Origin: Lachnospiraceae bacterium
GTDB taxonomy: Bacteria > Bacillota > Clostridia > Lachnospirales > Lachnospiraceae
Reading direction: 5' to 3'
DNA length: 48,286 bases
Assembly (NCBI GenBank): GCA_022763925.1
Contig: JALERW010000043.1
Location: 1-48,286 of the forward strand
Position numbers and translations under genes: made by a program. Below, piece after piece: positions 43,879-48,286 of the stretch. The notes under the pieces were generated by a model. The model was not told the DNA's origin. It saw nothing but the letters and a program-made list of their open reading frames with translations, and did not search any database. Numbering within the stretch: the first letter of the stretch is position 1; each line of letters opens with the position of its first letter.

Positions 43879-44510
43879 ATGATATCGGCAGCGATATTCT
43901 CTGAAGCAGCCAGCAGGAGGATATCTTCTTTGTGCCCGGTGCATACGGACAGGATGTAACCGTCCTTCAGAAGCCTCTGGCGAAAGAAAAGCTCCGGGTG
44001 GGAACGGCAGATGGCGGAACAGTCGGCGGACGGTTCCGGATCAAAGGAAAAGGAATAGCTGGAAAGCGGTACGGTCATACCGGTTCCGGACTGCTTGATA
44101 CAGCTTTCCTTCAGGGTCCAGAAGCGGAAAAAGCATTCCTCGCGGGCCGATTCCTCCGTCCCGAGGCGGTGAAGGAGCAGCTGCTCTTCACTGGACAGCG
44201 CCTTTTTGAGCAGACGGTCCCGGAAAGGGCGGATCCGTTCGACATCGATTCCCACCGGAGTATCGGAAAAGGCACAGGCTGCCAGGCCCGGGCAGTGACT
44301 GATGTTGAAATGAATATCCGGATATGCGGTAAGGTAAGGCTTCCCATAAGGACCGTAGGAAAAACCGGCGGTAAGCGCCTCCGTGTCCATGGACCGGCCA
44401 TAGAGCCGGGACAGGCCTTCGGCCAGAAGCTTAAGCCCCAGGGAATGCTCGGTCAGATGCCGGCGTTCGGGGAGGGGATCATAATAGCGGGCAATATAAA
44501 CAGTAATCAT
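43872..44510 (-). CDS. Sfp-type 4'-phosphopantetheinyl transferase
   Basis: A 212-residue transferase that moves the phosphopantetheine arm from CoA to the serine of carrier proteins. The three family motifs are present: a GKPYL block, GIDVERIRPF with the metal-binding Asp and Glu near residue 105, and FWTLKESCIKQSG with the catalytic Glu and Lys near 150. The size is that of the broad-range Sfp class rather than AcpS (about 125), so it should serve a dedicated carrier protein. The only ACP in the window is at 6513-6758. The ATG at 44510 follows AAGAAGG. It overlaps the previous gene by 7 bases tail to tail. Confidence 0.92.
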   Translation of the reverse strand: MITVYIARYYDPLPERRHLTEHSLGLKLLAEGLSRLYGRSMDTEALTAGFSYGPYGKPYLTAYPDIHFNISHCPGLAACAFSDTPVGIDVERIRPFRDRLLKKALSSEEQLLLHRLGTEESAREECFFRFWTLKESCIKQSGTGMTVPLSSYSFSFDPEPSADCSAICRSHPELFFRQRLLKDGYILSVCTGHKEDILLLAASENIAADIIY

Positions 44511-44609
44511 AAAAGCAGCCTTCTTTCTGCTTTTTATTGTAATGCCTGCAGAAGAGAAAGTAAAACAGAAAATAGAAAACGGAAAGAATGCGCAGCAGGG
44601 GAGCAAACG

Positions 44610-46541
44610 ATGAACAGGGATGCAATGGTACAGTTTTATATAGAGCAGTATGAACGGTCGTGTCAGAAAAAGCAGAAGAACGCAAGAAGACCCTCCGGCT
44701 ATGAAGAGCGTCTGAACCGTCTGATCCGGACGATGAAGCGTGGAAAGGGGCAGCGGATGAGCAGTGCGCTTCTGGAGGAATATCACAGGCAGGCGCGCAA
44801 TCTGGCCTATTTTGCTTTTCGGTCCCAAAATAAAAATCATATCCGAAGGATTGAAGAGGAGCTCCTTCCGGAGCTGTTCCGCCTGGATCTGGGGCTTCTG
44901 ATGCCGCAGGAGCAGGAGCAGCTGAGCGAAGCCTTTCTTTCCTATGCGAGGGAATCCCTTCCGCTTCAGATCACGGTGAAGCCCCTGTTTGAGCTTTTCC
45001 GAAATTATAAGGAATTTACGGTTCAGAATAAAATCCTGGAGCTTGTTCCCTCCCGTCCGGAAATGGAATTCCCCGATGCGCTTCATATGGAACGGCATTT
45101 TTATCTGCATATCGGGCCGACCAACAGCGGAAAGACCTTTCAGGCACTGAGACGTCTGAAGGATGCGAAAAGCGGTGTTTATCTGGGACCTCTCAGGCTT
45201 CTTGCCCTGGAGGTATATGAAAAGATGCAGGAATACGGGACTCCGTGCACGATGCTTACCGGACAGGAATGTATCGAGGATCCCGACAGCCGTGTGACTG
45301 CATCCACGATTGAGATGGCAGATCTTTCCCGCTTTTATGATGTGGCAGTCATCGATGAGGCGCAGCTTGTGGCGGATACGGACCGGGGGCATTCCTGGAC
45401 CAGAGCCATTCTCGGACTTCTGGCAAAGGAGATCCATATCTGCATGAGCCCGGCGGCGGAGCAGGCAGTGCTCCATCTGATCGGCCTGTGTCAGGATACG
45501 TTTGAGATTGTGCGGTATGAGCGTAAAACAAAGCTGGTCTGTGAGGAGGAGCCGTTTATTTTTCCGGAGGGCGTTCGTGACGGGGATGCCCTGATCGTGT
45601 TTTCCAAAAAATCCGTGCTGGATGTGGCTGGCCGGTTGGAGGCCCGTGGGATTGCGGCCAGCGTGATATATGGAAGCCTCCCTCCGGAAATCCGCCGTCG
45701 GCAGATGAAGCTTTTTACCAGTGGAAAGACGAGAGTGGTGGTTGCCACAGATGCCATTGGAATGGGACTTAATCTGCCGGTGGAGCGCATCGTGTTTATT
45801 CAGACCGATAAGTTCGATGGGATCAGCCGCCGTCCGCTTACGGTTCCGGAGGTGCTTCAGATTGCAGGCCGGGCCGGAAGATACGGACTTTATGAAACCG
45901 GCTATGTGAATGCCATGGGTGAGAATGCGCTGGATTTTATCCGGGAGCGATTCGGGCAGAAGGAAGAGCCGATTCAGAATGTAAGCCTGGGCTTCCCGCA
46001 GGTATTGCTGGATATGGAGGAGCCGCTGGATGTGATTTTAAATGTCTGGAGCTCGGTAGAGCCATCCCGGCCTTTTGAAAAGGTAAGCATTGAGGATACT
46101 CTGTATCTGTATGATCAGGCGTACCGGCACAGGACTCAGATCGATGGCTTTGAGGATAAGAGGGTACTGTACCGAATGATCAGCTGTCCGATTGATGTGA
46201 AGGACCGTCAGGTGGTGAATCAGTGGCTGCATTACTGCATGACGTATACGGCAGACCGTTTTCTGGATTTCCCTCTGAAGGGAGACATCAGCGGCCCGGG
46301 AATTCAGCGGAATGAGACCTATTATAAAGAACTGGATCTGTACTATCAGTTTTCCCGCCGTATGGGAAAGGAAATGGATGAAAAATGGCTGGAAAGGGAA
46401 CGGGAAAAAACGGAAGCCACGATCATGCGCTATCTGTCCAGGGGAAAGAAGAATTATATTGCAACCTGCCGCTACTGCGGAAGACAGCTTCCTGTAGGTT
46501 ATGCGTTCGGAAAATGTGAACGCTGCCATGCGGGAGGATGA
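44610..46541 (+). CDS. Suv3-like DEAD/H-box RNA helicase with C-terminal zinc ribbon
   Basis: A 643-residue superfamily 2 helicase. After a helical N-terminal region (1-165) come Walker A HIGPTNSGKTFQA (near residue 169), the YLGPLRLLALEVYEK block, VIDEAQLV in the DExx position, VIYGSLPPEIRRRQ, VATDAIGMGLNLPV and QIAGRAGRYG (near 420). These match, nearly word for word, the mitochondrial RNA helicase Suv3 (SUPV3L1). A Suv3-like C-terminal region follows, and the last 25 residues hold CRYCG and CERC, a zinc ribbon. By relation it should unwind RNA 3' to 5' and may feed a ribonuclease. The ATG at 44610 follows GGGGAG; an upstream open frame overlaps the transferase gene and is not used. Confidence 0.88.
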   Translation: MNRDAMVQFYIEQYERSCQKKQKNARRPSGYEERLNRLIRTMKRGKGQRMSSALLEEYHRQARNLAYFAFRSQNKNHIRRIEEELLPELFRLDLGLLMPQEQEQLSEAFLSYARESLPLQITVKPLFELFRNYKEFTVQNKILELVPSRPEMEFPDALHMERHFYLHIGPTNSGKTFQALRRLKDAKSGVYLGPLRLLALEVYEKMQEYGTPCTMLTGQECIEDPDSRVTASTIEMADLSRFYDVAVIDEAQLVADTDRGHSWTRAILGLLAKEIHICMSPAAEQAVLHLIGLCQDTFEIVRYERKTKLVCEEEPFIFPEGVRDGDALIVFSKKSVLDVAGRLEARGIAASVIYGSLPPEIRRRQMKLFTSGKTRVVVATDAIGMGLNLPVERIVFIQTDKFDGISRRPLTVPEVLQIAGRAGRYGLYETGYVNAMGENALDFIRERFGQKEEPIQNVSLGFPQVLLDMEEPLDVILNVWSSVEPSRPFEKVSIEDTLYLYDQAYRHRTQIDGFEDKRVLYRMISCPIDVKDRQVVNQWLHYCMTYTADRFLDFPLKGDISGPGIQRNETYYKELDLYYQFSRRMGKEMDEKWLEREREKTEATIMRYLSRGKKNYIATCRYCGRQLPVGYAFGKCERCHAGG

Positions 46542-46587
46542 AAGAAAAAATTCTGAAAGAAGACATCGGGAATCCGAAATTGCCATG

Positions 46588-46617
46588 TGAATAATCCTCC
46601 TGTTTTTCCATATACTA
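46588..46617 (+). promoter_or_regulatory. Forespore sigma (sigma-G/F-type) promoter of spoVT
   Basis: TGAATA (46588-46593), 17 bases, TATACTA (46611-46617) fits the sigma-G pattern (GNATR and CATNNTA) with one change. In Bacillus spoVT is sigma-G dependent, which agrees. Confidence 0.6.
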
Positions 46618-46673
46618 ACTGTACATTATCTGATATGGAAAACTGCGAATGCTACAGGAGGAATGAAAATACG

Positions 46674-47222
46674 ATGAAAGCTACGGGAATAGTGAGACGA
46701 ATAGATGATCTGGGAAGAGTTGTAATACCGAAGGAGATCCGCCGTACCTTACGTATCCGCGAGGGTACTCCGCTTGAAATTTTTACGGACAGGGAAGGAG
46801 AGATCATACTGAAGAAATATTCCCCCATTGGAGAGCTCGGTCCTTTTGCAAAGCAGTATGCGGAATCGCTTGCTCAGACCACAGGGCTTACGGTCTGTGT
46901 ATGTGACAGGGATCAGGTCATTGCAGTGGCCGGAGGCTCCCGCAGGGATCTTTTGGGGAAGAATATCAGTAAACAGCTGGAAACGGTAATTGAAGACCGG
47001 GAAAATATTCTTGTGGACAATAAAGAATATAAGTATATTTCAGTGACGGAAGGAGACAATGAGGAGCTTTTCGGACAGGCCATCAGTCCCATTATCTGTG
47101 AGGGAGATGCCATAGGCGCCGTTGTGATTCTTGGAAAAGAGGCCAGAATGATGCTGGGAGAGACAGAGAAAAAGTTGGCCATATCGGCTGCGGGGTTTCT
47201 CGGAAAACAGATGGAGCAGTAG
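46674..47222 (+). CDS. spoVT: Stage V sporulation protein T
   Basis: A 182-residue regulator. The N-terminal AbrB-type swapped hairpin (MKATGIVRRIDDLGRVVIPK, IRRTLRIREGTPLEIF, residues 1-50) is followed by a GAF-like domain (about 60-180). The sequence up to residue 55 is almost identical to Bacillus SpoVT. SpoVT tunes sigma-G-controlled genes in the forespore, so the organism forms spores. I use the ATG at 46674 after ACAGGAGG; the frame upstream is unrelated. Confidence 0.96.
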   Translation: MKATGIVRRIDDLGRVVIPKEIRRTLRIREGTPLEIFTDREGEIILKKYSPIGELGPFAKQYAESLAQTTGLTVCVCDRDQVIAVAGGSRRDLLGKNISKQLETVIEDRENILVDNKEYKYISVTEGDNEELFGQAISPIICEGDAIGAVVILGKEARMMLGETEKKLAISAAGFLGKQMEQ

Positions 47223-47255
47223 ATGGCGGTCAGTTCGCGGAAAATTTATTTGGCG

Positions 47256-47304
47256 GGGCACCGCAGAACAACGGAGATCGATCCGTTCTTCTGCGGTGCC
47301 CTTT
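47256..47304 (+). terminator. Terminator after spoVT
   Basis: A 13-bp perfect stem, GGGCACCGCAGAA (47256-47268) with TTCTGCGGTGCCC (47289-47301), extended by an inner AACGGA/TCCGTT after one mismatch, followed by only three T. Confidence 0.7.
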
Positions 47305-47328
47305 CGGTGTCTTTTGAGAGCCTCGCCC

Positions 47329-47375
47329 TTGACTAACCGGTATCTTTACCCTAAAATGCAAGTAAACACTTGCAT
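47329..47375 (+). promoter_or_regulatory. TetR promoter with palindromic operator
   Basis: TTGACT (47329-47334), 17 bases, TAAAAT (47352-47357). A perfect 20-base palindrome, ATGCAAGT-AAAC-ACTTGCAT (47356-47375), overlaps the -10 and the start of transcription, as expected for self-repression by the TetR protein encoded just downstream. Confidence 0.75.
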
Positions 47376-47410
47376 CCGAAAAAGGAGGAAGCCGGGAAAC
47401 GTTCGATGAG

Positions 47411-47989
47411 ATGCAGAACAGGATCATAGATGCGGCAATGGAGCTGATCATGGAGAAGGGGTATTCGGCCGCCACAACCAGGGATATCGCGAAGAAGGCG
47501 GGGATTAATGAGTGCACGATCTTTCGGAAATTTAAAGGAAAGAAGGAGATTGTACTGTCGGCAATGGAACTGCCGAAATGGAATCCGAAGCTTTCCGAGG
47601 AGGATTTTTCTTTTGTCGGAGATCTGGAACGTGACCTGATTTCTTTTTCTGAAGTATATAGGAGCAGGGTAACGCCCCGGATGGTGAAGATCTCCATTGG
47701 ACTTCGTACACCGGAGCTGTATCCTCATACCGCGGATGGAATACTGGAAATCCCAAGGACATGCAAGACGGTGCTGATCCGCTATTTTCAGGAAATGAAA
47801 GAGCAGCTGTCCGGAACGGATTATGAAAGTATGGCGATGATGTTTCTTTCCATGAATTTTGGATTTGTATTTCTGAACGCATCCTTTGGGAAAAAGCTGA
47901 CGGTGCTGGAAGAGGAGGACTATATCCGAAGCTTTGTTCAGCTGTTTCTGAACGGTATAAGAAAGCCGGAGGGAGGGGATCGTATATGA
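47411..47989 (+). CDS. TetR/AcrR family transcriptional regulator
   Basis: A 192-residue repressor. The N-terminal helix-turn-helix domain is clear: RIIDAAMELIMEKGYSAATT, then RDIAKKAGINECTIFRKFKGKKE. The C-terminal ligand domain is variable, as usual. Control of the MATE gene that overlaps its end by four bases (ATGA) is expected. The ATG at 47411 has no strong site; AAAGGAGG is 20 or more bases upstream, so the true start may be slightly different. Confidence 0.9.
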   Translation: MQNRIIDAAMELIMEKGYSAATTRDIAKKAGINECTIFRKFKGKKEIVLSAMELPKWNPKLSEEDFSFVGDLERDLISFSEVYRSRVTPRMVKISIGLRTPELYPHTADGILEIPRTCKTVLIRYFQEMKEQLSGTDYESMAMMFLSMNFGFVFLNASFGKKLTVLEEEDYIRSFVQLFLNGIRKPEGGDRI

Positions 47990-48286
47990 CGGCAGGAAAC
48001 CGCAGTGACGGAACAAGAGCGTTATTTGAGACAAGGCCGGTGTGGTCCGCACTTGCCGTGATGGCGCTTCCGACCATCGCAAGCCTGCATGGTGTTCTAT
48101 CGCGCCTGCGCGCTGCACATCATTCGGCTGTTTATTTCAGAGCCAAAAACCGTGGAGCTCGGAACTGCATTTCTTCAGGCAAGATGCCTGGCCACACCGT
48201 TTATGTTTCTGAGCTTCAACATGGTAAACTTCATGCAGGCTATTGACCGTGGAAAAATCGCGTTCTGGCTTCCGGTGATCCGTCAG
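47986..48286 (+). pseudogene. MATE exporter gene with large internal deletion and frameshift (runs off the window)
   Basis: The first 30 codons read as a MATE start (FETRPVWSALAVMALPTIAS, the place where helix 1 begins). Then the frame leads into nonsense. From about 48089, in another frame, it reads VFYRACALHIIRLFISEP, VELGTAFLQARCLATPFMF and VNFMQAIDRGKIAFWLPVIRQ, which is the second-half region of MATE proteins (about residues 330-390). So roughly 300 codons are missing and the reading frame is shifted. A sequence or assembly error in one spot could mimic the frame change but not the deletion. It is probably a broken gene still attached to an intact TetR. It continues past the right end. 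Confidence 0.75.

Noticed and set aside
43932-44609. Long upstream extension of the Suv3-like helicase.
   Set aside because: It is antisense to the phosphopantetheinyl transferase gene and lacks helicase similarity; the ATG at 44610 has a proper site.
44511-45476. Upstream extension of the phosphopantetheinyl transferase frame.
   Set aside because: It is the antisense of the helicase gene; the transferase motifs all lie after the ATG at 44510.
1-48286. CRISPR array, tRNA/rRNA genes, insertion sequences or prophage.
   Set aside because: No regularly spaced direct repeats, tRNA-like folds, transposases, integrases or phage structural genes were seen anywhere in the window.

Overview
The window reads as a chromosomal stretch of a spore-forming, Gram-positive Clostridia, most likely a Lachnospiraceae gut anaerobe. 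The support is a paired glgC-glgD, spoVG and spoVT, a DnaD/DnaI-type helicase-loading pair, SPKTG-type sortase sorting, a long-form PRPP synthetase, AGGAGG-type ribosome binding sites and TTGACA/TATAAT promoters. Genus is inferred only. There is no tRNA, rRNA, CRISPR array or insertion sequence that I can see.

Layout. 1-0.8 kb: a small metal-binding HMA protein and a decayed RhuM-family gene. 0.9-5.7 kb: uvrB-uvrA. 5.8-12.1 kb: a seven-gene operon (short crotonase, acyl carrier protein, SDR reductase, metallo-beta-lactamase-fold hydrolase, LuxE-like and LuxC-like proteins, AMP-dependent ligase) behind a good promoter and closed by a strong bidirectional terminator. It faces a convergent marR-MATE exporter pair (12.2-14.1 kb). 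This is the best candidate for an undescribed system: an acyl-ACP modifying and reducing pathway with no ketosynthase. 14.1-15.4 kb: dinB. 15.5-18.6 kb: an OmpR-type regulator and a large membrane histidine kinase. 18.7-20.4 kb: a tandem glycine riboswitch with terminator ahead of an AGCS amino acid:sodium symporter. 20.4-26.1 kb: a YbhJ-like aconitase-family hydratase, an aldose-epimerase-like protein and a class A penicillin-binding protein.

26.1-31.3 kb (minus strand): prs, the helicase loader DnaI-like and DnaD-like genes, an intergenic region rich in DnaA-box-like 9-mers, and murC. 31.6-34.3 kb: glgC-glgD and spoVG. 34.4-39.1 kb: an HTH-AbrB fusion regulator, then pth-mfd. 39.1-42.6 kb: a surface module made of a PrsA/SurA-type lipoprotein, a tiny SPKTG-anchored peptide, a class B-type sortase and an LCP cell-wall ligase. 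42.7-46.5 kb: yqeY, a cysteine hydrolase, an Sfp-type phosphopantetheinyl transferase (which could activate the carrier protein of the 6-12 kb operon) and a Suv3-like RNA helicase. 46.6-48.3 kb: spoVT behind a forespore-sigma-like promoter, then a TetR repressor with a palindromic operator and a MATE gene carrying a large internal deletion and frame change, running off the end.

Themes: DNA repair (uvrBA, dinB, mfd), cell envelope building (murC, PBP, LCP, sortase, PrsA-like), glycogen, sporulation regulators, and two regulator-exporter pairs (MarR-MATE, TetR-MATE).
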